Below are positions 8,149 through 16,190 of a stretch of 64,000 nt of DNA, in pieces (position 1 is the stretch's first letter; each line of letters opens with the position of its first letter). Below the pieces are notes generated by a model. That model was not told the DNA's origin. It did not search any database and was given only the letters and a program-made list of their open reading frames with translations. The DNA comes from VRUE01 sp963717375. GTDB lineage: Bacteria; Actinomycetota; Thermoleophilia; Solirubrobacterales; 70-9. The translations under genes and the position numbers were made by a program. The stretch covers positions 2,728,001-2,792,000 of the forward strand of contig OY970329.1 of the NCBI GenBank assembly GCA_963717375.1, given 5' to 3'.

Positions 8149-8775
8149 GTGGCCGAGGAAGCTGAGATCGAGGAGCGCGACGAGGCAGGGCTCGAGGCGG
8201 AGCTGCTGGAACGACGCGAAGCCGCCCTGGCCCAAGTGGTCAAGTTCGGCGATCCGGTCCTGAAGAGCAAGGCCTCGCCGGTGCGCGAGTTCGGCCCCGA
8301 GCTGCGGGTCGAAGTGGACCGCATGATCGCGATCATGCGCGGCGCCATGGGCGTCGGCCTGGCTGCGACGCAGGTCGGCATCCTGCGCCGGCTGCTCGTC
8401 TTCCAGGCCGGACCCGACAGCGAGCCGACCGCGCTGGTCAACCCCGAGGTCGAGTGGCTCTCCGACGAGGTGGTCGTCGCCGAGGAGGGCTGCCTCAGCC
8501 TGCCGCGCGTCTCGATGGACGTCGAGCGGCCGCTGCACGCCCGCTTCAGCGGCCTCGACGTCGACGGTGAGCCGGTGCGCCTCGAGGCCTCCGGCCTGGA
8601 GGCGCGGGTGCTGCAGCACGAGCTCGATCATCTCAACGGGGTGCTGATCCTCGACCGGGCGCCGCGGGCCCAGCGCAAGGGCGCCCTGCGCGCCCTGCGC
8701 GAGGGCGAGAGCTACGGCCCGCCGCTGGAGGAGCAGGAAACCGGCGAGCATCGCGAGCCGCGCAGTAACCCGTGA
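8149..8775 (+). CDS. def: Peptide deformylase
   Basis: Removes the formyl group from nascent N-terminal methionine. 208 residues. All three metal-site motifs are intact: GVGLAATQVG (residue 68), EGCLSLP (113) and QHELDHLNG (156), the Cys and two His that bind Fe/Zn. The N terminus carries an extra charged helix of about 25 residues before the usual LAQVVKFGDPVLKSKA. First gene of an overlapped operon with fmt (GTGA overlap), so formylation and deformylation are co-produced. Confidence 0.95.
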   Translation: MAEEAEIEERDEAGLEAELLERREAALAQVVKFGDPVLKSKASPVREFGPELRVEVDRMIAIMRGAMGVGLAATQVGILRRLLVFQAGPDSEPTALVNPEVEWLSDEVVVAEEGCLSLPRVSMDVERPLHARFSGLDVDGEPVRLEASGLEARVLQHELDHLNGVLILDRAPRAQRKGALRALREGESYGPPLEEQETGEHREPRSNP

Positions 8776-9677
8776 GGACCGTCTACCTCGGCACATCGGA
8801 GTTTGCCGCGACGGTGCTGCGCAGGCTGGCGGACTCCGTGCACCGGCCGCTGCTGGTGATCACGCCACCCGACCGGCCCAAGGGGCGCGGCCGCCGCACC
8901 CAGCCCTCGCCTGCCGCTGAGGTCGCGACCGAGCTCGAGATCGACCTGCTGCAGACCGCCGACGTCAACGAGGAGGCGGCGCTGGAGCGGATCCGCTCCG
9001 TCCAGCCGCAGGCGCTCACCGTCTGCGCCTTCGGCCAGCTGATCCGCGAGCCGCTGCTCTCCGAGTGGCCGCTGCTCAACGTCCATCCCTCGCTGCTGCC
9101 GCACTGGCGCGGCGCGGCGCCGATCGAGCGCACGATCATGGCCGGCGAGGAGCGAACCGGGGTCTGCGTGATGCGGCTGACCGAGGGTCTCGACTCCGGG
9201 CCCGTCGCGCTGCGCGAGGAGGTCCCGCTCGGGCCTGAGGAAGACTTCGAAGCGGTCTCGGCGAAACTGGCGGCGCTCGGCGGCGAGCTGTTGGTGCGGG
9301 CCTTCGACCTGCTGGCTGAATCGAAGCTGGAGTTTGAAGAGCAAGACGACGATGCCGCTACCTACGCGGAGAAGGTCAGCGCCGAGGACCGACGGCTCGA
9401 TCCCGCCCGCCCCGCGGCCGAGTTGGCCCGGACGGTCCGCGCCCTGACCCCGCACATCGGCGCCTACCTGGAGACGAGCGGCGGCGAGCGGCTCGGGGTG
9501 CGGCGGGCGCGCGCCGTCGACGTTGGCGTTAAAGCGGGCGAGGTGAAGGCCGAGTGGGGTGCGCTGCTGCTCGGCTGCGGCCGGGGGGCGCTGCGGCTCG
9601 AGGTCGTGCAGCCGCCCGGCGGCAAGCCGATGGCCGCCGACGCCTACCTGCGCGGCCATCCCTTGCCGAAACTGTGA
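8772..9677 (+). CDS. fmt: Methionyl-tRNA formyltransferase
   Basis: Formylates initiator Met-tRNA with 10-formyl-tetrahydrofolate. 301 residues. N-terminal Rossmann half contains FAATVLRRL and the catalytic HPSLLPHWRGAAPIE segment (Asn/His/Asp-type site near residue 108) and LDSGPV; the C-terminal OB-fold domain starts near residue 205. GTG start overlaps the def stop; its TGA overlaps the GTG of rsmB. Confidence 0.95.
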   Translation: MRTVYLGTSEFAATVLRRLADSVHRPLLVITPPDRPKGRGRRTQPSPAAEVATELEIDLLQTADVNEEAALERIRSVQPQALTVCAFGQLIREPLLSEWPLLNVHPSLLPHWRGAAPIERTIMAGEERTGVCVMRLTEGLDSGPVALREEVPLGPEEDFEAVSAKLAALGGELLVRAFDLLAESKLEFEEQDDDAATYAEKVSAEDRRLDPARPAAELARTVRALTPHIGAYLETSGGERLGVRRARAVDVGVKAGEVKAEWGALLLGCGRGALRLEVVQPPGGKPMAADAYLRGHPLPKL

Positions 9678-10996
9678 TCGCCCCCGCCCGCCAACTCGCC
9701 TACGAGACGATCAGGGCGACGTTCGAGCGCGAAGCGCACACCGAGCGCGCCTTTCGCGAGGCCGCTGACGAGCGCGGCCTCGACGGCCGCGAGCGGGCGC
9801 AGGCTCAGCGGCTCTCCTACGGCACTGTGCAGCGGCGCGGCACCATTGACGCCGCGCTCGAGCGGCTCGTCGACCGGCCGCTGCGCCAGATCGATCCGCC
9901 GGTCCTGGCGGGCCTGAGGCTGGGGATCTACGAGCTCCTCTTCGCCGATGGCACTCCCGACCACGCCGCGGTCGATCAGGCGGTGGAGTTGGTCAAGGGG
10001 GCGGGGGCGTCGCACGCCTCCGGCTTCGTCAACGCGGTGCTGCGCCGCGTGGGTCGCGAGCGCGCGGCGCTGGTCGAGTCGCTGCTTGGTGACGACTCGA
10101 CCCCGGAGGACGCCGCGGTCAAGCACTCGGCGCCGCTCTGGCTGGCGCAGATGTGGTGGCGCGAGCTCGGGCCCGAGGACGCGCGCTCCCTGCTTGCCGC
10201 CTGCAATGAGCCCCAGGAGCTCGCCTTCCGCGTCAACACCCTCCGCACCGACCCCGAGTCCGTGCTCGCCCGCCTACGCGACGCCGGCGTAACCGCTTCC
10301 GGTGCGCCCTATCCCCATATGGAGGGGACAAAGCGCACCGGAAACGAGTTGCCGCTGGCTGCAGCAGAGATGATCGTGATCGAGGGGCAGACCGGCGGCA
10401 TCGTCCCTGAGCTGGTCGCCGCGGGGGAGTTGACGCCGCAGAGCCGTGGCTCCGCGGCCGTGGTCGAGGTCCTCGACCCGCAGCCCGGCGAGCACGTGCT
10501 CGACCTCTGCGCCGGTCCCGGGATCAAGACCGGGCAGATCGCCGCCCGCATGGAGGACCGGGGCGAGGTGATCTCGGTCGAGAACGATTCAGAGCGCGCC
10601 GCTGAAGTGGCGGGCCAGGCGCGCCGGCTCGGCCTGCGCAGCGTCACCGTGATCGAGACCGACGCCACGCAGGCCGGGATGACCGGCTTCGACCGCGTCC
10701 TGCTCGACGGGCCGTGCTCGGATCTCGGCGCGCTCGCCTCGCGCCCGGACGCCCGCTGGCGCAAGTCGCCGGCGATGATCGACCGCCTGGTCGAGGTCCA
10801 GTCCGAACTGCTGCAGCGAGCCCGCGAGGCGCTGCGCCCCGGCGGCACGCTGGTCTACTCGACCTGCACGATCTCCCGCCGCGAGAACGAGGATCAGTTC
10901 GGCGGCGGGGAGCAGTTTCAGCTCCGCCCGGATCGCGACCGCACGACCGGTTTCTTCATCGGCCGCCTGAGGCGCGATGATGGTCAAGATGAATGA
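9674..10996 (+). CDS. rsmB: 16S rRNA (cytosine-967-C5)-methyltransferase
   Basis: SAM-dependent m5C methyltransferase of the RsmB/Sun/NOL1 family. 440 residues from GTG 9674, chosen because it overlaps the fmt stop (GTGA). N-terminal NusB-like domain (about 1-150), then the methyltransferase fold: SAM motif LDLCAGPGIKT near residue 278, DGPCSDLG near 345 and YSTCTI near 394, both catalytic cysteines present. Odd: residues 208-225 (ASGAPYPHMEGTKRTGNE) are encoded by a palindrome that recurs in ribD and appear inserted between the N-terminal and catalytic domains. Last 20 nt overlap the next gene. Confidence 0.93.
   Translation: MIAPARQLAYETIRATFEREAHTERAFREAADERGLDGRERAQAQRLSYGTVQRRGTIDAALERLVDRPLRQIDPPVLAGLRLGIYELLFADGTPDHAAVDQAVELVKGAGASHASGFVNAVLRRVGRERAALVESLLGDDSTPEDAAVKHSAPLWLAQMWWRELGPEDARSLLAACNEPQELAFRVNTLRTDPESVLARLRDAGVTASGAPYPHMEGTKRTGNELPLAAAEMIVIEGQTGGIVPELVAAGELTPQSRGSAAVVEVLDPQPGEHVLDLCAGPGIKTGQIAARMEDRGEVISVENDSERAAEVAGQARRLGLRSVTVIETDATQAGMTGFDRVLLDGPCSDLGALASRPDARWRKSPAMIDRLVEVQSELLQRAREALRPGGTLVYSTCTISRRENEDQFGGGEQFQLRPDRDRTTGFFIGRLRRDDGQDE
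10295..10346 (+). repeat. In-frame palindromic element, copy 1 (inside rsmB)
   Basis: TTCCGGTGCGC (10297-10307) pairs perfectly with GCGCACCGGAA (10333-10343); TCCCC/GGGGA extends the stem after a short mismatch. Translated in frame as ASGAPYPHMEGTKRTG. The copy in ribD (16851-16899) has the same arms, same frame and ASGAPYP...RTG product. Confidence 0.85.
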
Positions 10997-11228
10997 GACG
11001 GGCGAAGGCGAGAGCGTCATGCGCCGGGCGGCTTGCCCTGGCTGCGGCGAGCCCTGGCTGCGCCCCACACAGCTGCCGGGACGCTTCCGCTGCGTGTACT
11101 GTCTGCGCCGCTTCGAGCTCGTCTCGCAGTGCCCCAACTGCGGCGAACACCAAACCATTGCCCGAATGAGCACCACCGAGGACATGACCTGTCAAACCTG
11201 CGGGGACTCGATGCTGAGGCCCGTATGA
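10977..11228 (+). CDS. Small double zinc-ribbon protein, unknown function
   Basis: 83 residues with four Cys pairs: CPGCGEP, CVYCLRR, CPNCGEH and CQTCGDS, i.e. two tandem zinc ribbons with little else. ATG 10977 (or 10989) starts inside the end of rsmB, and the stop overlaps the start of rpe (ATGA), so it is locked into the translation operon. Tandem ribbons in such a place suggest RNA or ribosome binding, but no named family is recognised. Confidence 0.7.
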   Translation: MMVKMNETGEGESVMRRAACPGCGEPWLRPTQLPGRFRCVYCLRRFELVSQCPNCGEHQTIARMSTTEDMTCQTCGDSMLRPV

Positions 11229-11911
11229 GCGAGCGGATGAAGGAGATCGTCGCCTCGCCGCGGGTCGCTCCGTCGATCCTCTCCGCCGATTTCGCCAGGC
11301 TCGGCTCCCAGCTCGACGAGGTCCTCGACGCTGGTGCGCGCGTAATCCACTTCGACGTAATGGACGGCCACTTCGTGCCGCCGATCACGATCGGACCCCT
11401 GGTTGCCGGTTCGATCGCCGATCAGGTCCACGCCGCCGGCGCCGTGCTCGACGTTCACCTGATGATCGAGCAGCCCGAGCGCCAGATCGACGCCTTTGCC
11501 GAGGCCGGCGCCGACTCGATCACCTTCCACGAGGAGGCGACCCCGCACGCCAACCGCACCCTGGCCGCGATCCGCGAGCTGGGTTGCCTCGCCGGCATCG
11601 CGCTCAACCCCGGCACGCCGGTCGAGGCGGTCTCCGAGCTGCGCGACCTCGCCGACATCGTCCTCTGCATGACCGTCAACCCGGGCTGGGGCGGCCAGTC
11701 GTTCATCGCCGGCTCGCCGGACAAGGTCTCCCGCCTCGCGCCGCTGGTCGGCGGGGCGAAGATCGAGGTCGACGGCGGCATCGACACCTCTACGGCCGGT
11801 TCGGTCGCCGCGGCCGGAGCTTCCCTCTTCGTCGCCGGCTCGGCGGTATTCGGTGCTGATGATCCCGCGGCCGCGTACAGCGAGATCGTCGCGGCGGCCG
11901 GCGCCGTCTAG
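11225..11911 (+). CDS. rpe: Ribulose-phosphate 3-epimerase
   Basis: Interconverts ribulose-5-phosphate and xylulose-5-phosphate in the pentose phosphate pathway. 228 residues from ATG 11225. TIM-barrel signatures: APSILSADFARL, FDVMDGHFVPPITIGP with metal-binding His/Asp, DVHLMIEQPE, MTVNPGWGGQSFI and EVDGGID. ATG overlaps the preceding stop (ATGA). The TAG stop is shared, as CTAG, with the convergent antiporter gene. Confidence 0.95.
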   Translation: MSERMKEIVASPRVAPSILSADFARLGSQLDEVLDAGARVIHFDVMDGHFVPPITIGPLVAGSIADQVHAAGAVLDVHLMIEQPERQIDAFAEAGADSITFHEEATPHANRTLAAIRELGCLAGIALNPGTPVEAVSELRDLADIVLCMTVNPGWGGQSFIAGSPDKVSRLAPLVGGAKIEVDGGIDTSTAGSVAAAGASLFVAGSAVFGADDPAAAYSEIVAAAGAV

Positions 11912-13704
11912 CCGCGCGCGATAAGCGCGCCGATCACCTCTTGCCACCAGGCCCGCTCCGCCGGGTCGTCCCCGGCCCGCTCGGCGCGGCGCTCGCACCA
12001 GCGAGCCACGGCGCGGCGGTCGCCGATCGCGACCGCGACCTCGGAGGTGAGTGCGTAGCGCCCGTCGACCAGCGCGACCAGCGCGCTCGAGCTGTCGCGC
12101 CGGCTGCGCAGCACCGAGGCGACGGCGATGCCGTTGACCTCGGTCGGCGCCGAGGGGTCCTCGATCGCCCCGCCGGGCCCGACCGAGAAGATCTGCGGGG
12201 AGCCGCGCCGCGGCAGACGCTCCAGGACCGGCACGCCAATCGGCCCGTCGTGCCAGCGTTTGGTCAGCTCCTCGACCTCCTCGCGCAGCTCGCCGCGGAC
12301 GAGGATGTGCAGCTCGTCGCCCTCGCGCACCTCGGTCGAGCCGCGCGGCGGGATCGCGTGGCCGTCGCGGACGATCACGTTGACCAGCGCCTCCCGCGGC
12401 AACCCCAGTTCGCGCACCAGGTGCCCGGCGGCCGCGGCGCCGGGTCGCAGGCGGTAGGAGATCACGTCGCCGCCGAGGCGGCGGATCCGCCCCGACTCGA
12501 GCAGCCGTCGCGGCAGCGCCGGCTCGTCGGTGGTCAGCCCGAGCCGGCTCGCCAGCGGCTCGAAGCTCGCTCCCTGGATCAGGGTCGAGGTGACGACGAC
12601 GAAGAAGACGATCGCGAACAACTCGTCGCCGCTGCCCACCCCGGCGACGACCGGAAAGGTGGCGAGCCAGATTGGCGTCGCGCCGCGCAGCCCGGCCCAG
12701 CCCAGCATCGCCCGCTCGCGAACGTCGAGCGGCGAGAAGACGGTCGCGACGAAGGCGGCCACGGGGCGGGCGACGAAGATCAGCACTGCCGAGAGGGCGA
12801 GGCTTTCCCAGGCGACGTCGCCGAGGGTGCTGGGGAAGACGAGCAGGCCGAGCAGGATGAAGAGGCCGATCTGGGCGACCCAGCCGACGCCCTCGTGAAA
12901 GGCGACGATCGTGCGCCGCGCCGGAATCCGGGCCGCGCCGAGGGCGAGCGCGGTGAGGTAGACCGCGAGGAAGCCCGAGCCGTGGGCGACCTCGGCCAGG
13001 CCGAAGGCAAGCCCGGCGATCGCGATCGTCGCCACCGGGTAGATCCCGTCGGTCGGCAGCTGCGCCCGGTCGAGCGCGATCGTGGCGAGCCTGCCCAGGG
13101 CCAGGCCGATCACAGCGCCGATCGCCAGTTTGAGGGCAAGCAGGCCGGCCATGTCGGCGAGCCCGAAGCCGGGCTGTTGGATCCATTCGATGAAGCCGAT
13201 CACGAGCAGCAGGGCGACCGGGTCGTTCATCCCCGACTCGCCCTCCAGTGCGCGCGCCAGCCGCTTTTTCAGGGTCGAGCGGCGCAGCACGGCGAAGATC
13301 GCCGCCGAGTCGGTGGCGGCGATCGCGGCGCCGACGATCATCCCTTCGAGCACGCTGATGCCGAAGATCCAGTGGGCGGCGAGCCCCGCCACGCAGGCGG
13401 TGATCCCGGTGCCGATCGTCGCCATCGACGCGGCGGTGCCGAGCACCGGGCGGATCTCCGACCAGCCCGCCGTCAGGCCGCCCTCGAAGAGGATCAGGAC
13501 GAGGGCGATCGTGCCCAGGGTGCGGGCCAGCTCGACGTTGTCGAACTCGATCCCGCCGATCCCCTCCGAGCCGGCGAGCATGCCCAGCCCAAGGAAGAGC
13601 AGCAGGCCGGGGATGCGAATGCGATCGGCAAGCAGCGCGCCGAGGATCCCGGCGGCGAGCAGGGCGCCGGCAACAAGGATCAGCTCGGCGTCGTGTCCAC
13701 CCAT
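11908..13704 (-). CDS. K+/H+ (or Na+/H+) antiporter, CPA1/NhaP2-like, with C-terminal RCK_C domain
   Basis: 598 residues. About 12-13 membrane helices over residues 1-390, including LVLILFEGGL and the ion-binding ATDSAAIFAVL and GESGMNDPVALLL motifs of the CPA family. Residues about 405-480 form a TrkA-C/RCK_C domain (EVREGDELHILVRG), followed by a further cytoplasmic tail. Most like potassium/proton antiporters of the NhaP2/CvrA type; ion specificity cannot be read from sequence. -10 hexamer 6 nt before ATG 13704. Confidence 0.88.
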   Translation of the reverse strand: MGGHDAELILVAGALLAAGILGALLADRIRIPGLLLFLGLGMLAGSEGIGGIEFDNVELARTLGTIALVLILFEGGLTAGWSEIRPVLGTAASMATIGTGITACVAGLAAHWIFGISVLEGMIVGAAIAATDSAAIFAVLRRSTLKKRLARALEGESGMNDPVALLLVIGFIEWIQQPGFGLADMAGLLALKLAIGAVIGLALGRLATIALDRAQLPTDGIYPVATIAIAGLAFGLAEVAHGSGFLAVYLTALALGAARIPARRTIVAFHEGVGWVAQIGLFILLGLLVFPSTLGDVAWESLALSAVLIFVARPVAAFVATVFSPLDVRERAMLGWAGLRGATPIWLATFPVVAGVGSGDELFAIVFFVVVTSTLIQGASFEPLASRLGLTTDEPALPRRLLESGRIRRLGGDVISYRLRPGAAAAGHLVRELGLPREALVNVIVRDGHAIPPRGSTEVREGDELHILVRGELREEVEELTKRWHDGPIGVPVLERLPRRGSPQIFSVGPGGAIEDPSAPTEVNGIAVASVLRSRRDSSSALVALVDGRYALTSEVAVAIGDRRAVARWCERRAERAGDDPAERAWWQEVIGALIARG

Positions 13705-13710
13705 CGACGG

Positions 13711-13716
13711 ACCCTA
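13711..13716 (-). promoter_or_regulatory. -10 element of the antiporter gene (leaderless)
   Basis: Minus-strand TAGGGT, 6 nt before ATG 13704, inside the 19-nt gap after the flippase stop. Confidence 0.5.
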
Positions 13717-13723
13717 ATGACGA

Positions 13724-15127
13724 CTAGACGTTCTCGTCGATCATCGCCAGGCGGGCCTCCAGCTCCTCTGGCGACCCCGGCTCCGGCACGTCCCCGGCCC
13801 GCTCGTGGGGGCGGCGGTAGACGTAGTAGAGGAGGGCAAAGAGGACACCGGCGGCGAGCAGGAAGCCGAACTCGACCCGGCGGAACTCGTTGCTGACCAG
13901 CGGCACGAAGTTCCAGCCGATGAAGAGCGCCGCGCAGGTGATCCAGCGCGCCGCGGCGCGCCGCACCTGCCCCTGCGCGATGCAGGCCTGATTGACCGTC
14001 ACCGAGGCGAGGTAGAGCCCCATTCCGCCCGTGACCAGGAGCAGGCCGCCGCGGTCGTAGGTGAAGTTTTTGCCGAAGGCGATCTGCATCAGGTTCGGCC
14101 CGTCGATGAGGACGACGACGGCGGTGAACGCGGTGAAGGCGGTGATCCCCAGCAAGACCATGGTCACCGTGTGGTGGAACTCGCGCTCGCTGTTCTCCTC
14201 CTTGCTGGTGTGGAGGCTGGTCAGGTGGGGGAGGATGCTGGTCGAGATCGACTGGAAGAGCTGCAGGGGCGCCCGCGCAATCATCAGCACGTTGAAGATG
14301 AACCCCGCCTCCGCCGCTCCCTGCAGACCGCGGGTGATCAGCGGGCCCGCGTTGAGAAAGGCCTGTTCGCTGAACATGATCAGCAGCACCGCCGCCGCGA
14401 AGCCGCCGCCATGTGCGAAGGAGAACTCCTCCTGTTCCTCGCTCGTCGCCACCGGCTCCGCCGCCTGCTGTTTGGCGCGCCGCGCGAAGGCGAATGGGAC
14501 GACCAGCAGGCTCAGCGCGGGCGCCGCCGTGATCCCGATCGCGACCGCCGACTGGCCGCTGAGGATGCCGACGGCGACCAGCACCGCGAAGAGGGTGCGG
14601 AAGCAGGATTCGGAGAGGATCAGGGCGACGAAGAGGCCGAAGCGCTGGTTGCCGGCGAGGAAGCCGCGGGCGAAGTAGCTCGCCGCGTAGAAGAGCACGG
14701 AGGAAAAGAAGACCCAGTAGAGCGCTTCGTTGCCGCCGAGCAGATCGTCCTGGATCGGCCCGCGCAGGGCCAGGGCGACGACCGCGAAGAAGAGCGAGAG
14801 GCCGAGCTGGATCGTCGAGGCGACCCGCATCGGCTGGCTGACCGATTCCCCGGTGACCAGGCGCTCGGAGATGTGGCGGGAGAGCAGCTGTTCGATCGGC
14901 CGGTAGAGGGTCGAGATCGTGATGAAGACCGCCGACCAGAGCACCGTGATCTCCCCGTAGTCGGGCTTGGAGAGCAGGTGCGAGGCGATCAGGAAGTAGG
15001 CGTAGGTGATCACCCCGGTCAGCCCGACACCGACCGCCAGGAAGCTCGCCGTCTTGCCGTAGTCGGCCGAGCTCGTCGTGCCCGCACCCGCTTTCGGGGC
15101 CGCGCCGTTCGAGGAAGCTGAGCTCAT
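13724..15127 (-). CDS. Polysaccharide flippase (MATE/Wzx-like) membrane protein
   Basis: 467 residues with about 12-14 hydrophobic helices (for example SFLAVGVGLTGVITYAYFL, LGLSLFFAVVALAL, GVLFALLYYVYRR) and a Ser/Ala-rich cytoplasmic N terminus. Pattern fits the polysaccharide transporter (PST/Wzx) branch of the MOP superfamily. Its ATG overlaps the stop of the glycosyltransferase gene (ATGA), so the pair probably builds and exports a lipid-linked glycan. Exact substrate unknown. Confidence 0.78.
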   Translation of the reverse strand: MSSASSNGAAPKAGAGTTSSADYGKTASFLAVGVGLTGVITYAYFLIASHLLSKPDYGEITVLWSAVFITISTLYRPIEQLLSRHISERLVTGESVSQPMRVASTIQLGLSLFFAVVALALRGPIQDDLLGGNEALYWVFFSSVLFYAASYFARGFLAGNQRFGLFVALILSESCFRTLFAVLVAVGILSGQSAVAIGITAAPALSLLVVPFAFARRAKQQAAEPVATSEEQEEFSFAHGGGFAAAVLLIMFSEQAFLNAGPLITRGLQGAAEAGFIFNVLMIARAPLQLFQSISTSILPHLTSLHTSKEENSEREFHHTVTMVLLGITAFTAFTAVVVLIDGPNLMQIAFGKNFTYDRGGLLLVTGGMGLYLASVTVNQACIAQGQVRRAAARWITCAALFIGWNFVPLVSNEFRRVEFGFLLAAGVLFALLYYVYRRPHERAGDVPEPGSPEELEARLAMIDENV

Positions 15128-16113
15128 CGCTCGCGGTTTGCGCCGGGCTCGTAGTGAGAGGGAGGTACGTCGAGTGCCAGCTCGACCCGGCGCACCCGCT
15201 CGTAGACCCGCTGCGTCATCACCCGCTGCCCGGCCAGCAGGTCGCCGATCACGCCCAGCGCCAGCAGCTGGATCGCGGCGATGAAGAGCACCGCGCCGAG
15301 GATCAGCGACTGGATGTGGCCCGTGCTGTCGCCGTTGAACAGCCAGTCGAGCAGGAAGGGCAGCCAGGCGAGCAGGGCGAGGATCGCGACCACGGCACCG
15401 GCGCTGGCGAAGACCCGCAGCGGCTCATAGCGGGCGTAGATGCGCAGGATCGAGAGCGCGTTGCGGCGCACGTAGCCGCCGGTCGAGTCGAAGAGCCGCG
15501 ACTCCCTGGTCTGCGGGTTGGTGCCGATCGGGACCCCCTCGACCGCGACCAGCATCTTGCCGGCCTGGATCAGGCTCTCCAGCGTGTAGGTGAAGTTGTC
15601 GACGACGAGCAGGCCGAGCGCCGCCTCGCGGTTGTAGGCGCGGAAGCCGGAGGTGGTGTCGGCAATCTCGGTCCCGGCGAGCCTGCTGACGACCCAGCTG
15701 CCGAGACGCTGCAGACCTTTCTTGGAGCCGGAGAAGTGCTCGATCTGGCCCACCTGGCGATCGCCGACGACCATGTCGGCCTGTCCGGCCAGGATCGGCG
15801 CCAGCAGCTTGGGGATGTCGGCGCCGCGGTACTGGTTGTCGGCGTCGGTGTTGACGATCGCGTCGGCGCCGAGCTTGAGGCAGGCGTCGAGCCCGGCCTG
15901 GAAGCCCGCCGCGAGGCCCTTGTTGTTGGTCAGGCGGACGATGTGCTCGACCCCGTGCTCGCGAGCGACCTCGACCGTACGGTCAGTCGAGCCGTCGTCG
16001 ACGACCAGGAGCTCGACCGCGTCGAAGCCCTCGATCTGGCGCGGGATGTCGGCGATCGTGGCCGGGAGGGTGGATTCCTCGTTCAGGCAGGGGATTTGGA
16101 CAATGAGCTTCAT
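15124..16113 (-). CDS. Family 2 glycosyltransferase, polyprenyl-phosphate sugar transferase-like
   Basis: 329 residues from ATG 16113 (MKLIVQIPCLNEESTLP); the frame is open to 16182, but the GT-A fold begins at MKLIV and a -10 lies between. GT2 motifs: VVDDGSTD near residue 44, DADNQYRG (the DxD-type metal site) near 98, and the acceptor-site region with TSGFRAYNRE. Two C-terminal membrane helices (VFASAGAVVAILALLAWLPF and LILGAVLFIAAIQLLALGV) as in dolichyl/undecaprenyl-phosphate mannose or glucose synthases. Cotranscribed with the flippase. Confidence 0.85.
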   Translation of the reverse strand: MKLIVQIPCLNEESTLPATIADIPRQIEGFDAVELLVVDDGSTDRTVEVAREHGVEHIVRLTNNKGLAAGFQAGLDACLKLGADAIVNTDADNQYRGADIPKLLAPILAGQADMVVGDRQVGQIEHFSGSKKGLQRLGSWVVSRLAGTEIADTTSGFRAYNREAALGLLVVDNFTYTLESLIQAGKMLVAVEGVPIGTNPQTRESRLFDSTGGYVRRNALSILRIYARYEPLRVFASAGAVVAILALLAWLPFLLDWLFNGDSTGHIQSLILGAVLFIAAIQLLALGVIGDLLAGQRVMTQRVYERVRRVELALDVPPSHYEPGANRER

Positions 16114-16125
16114 GGAGGCCGGGTC

Positions 16126-16131
16126 AGGGTA
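16126..16131 (-). promoter_or_regulatory. -10 element of the glycosyltransferase gene
   Basis: Minus-strand TACCCT, 12 nt before ATG 16113; back to back with the ribD promoter. Confidence 0.4.
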
Positions 16132-16157
16132 TCCGTGGGCGGGGTCGGCGCGCGAGG

Positions 16158-16184
16158 TACCATTGGTTGATTGACCAGTCAATC
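16158..16184 (+). promoter_or_regulatory. ribD promoter with palindromic candidate operator
   Basis: TACCAT (16158-16163) is the likely -10. The palindrome GATTGAC-CA-GTCAATC (16169-16184) overlaps the predicted transcription start at about 16170, the usual place for a repressor site. No FMN riboswitch fits in the leader of about 20 nt. Confidence 0.45.
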
Positions 16185-16190
16185 GGTTCG

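Noticed and set aside
16132..16190. FMN riboswitch before ribD
   Set aside because: Only about 20 nt of leader is available; no conserved RFN-element sequence is seen.
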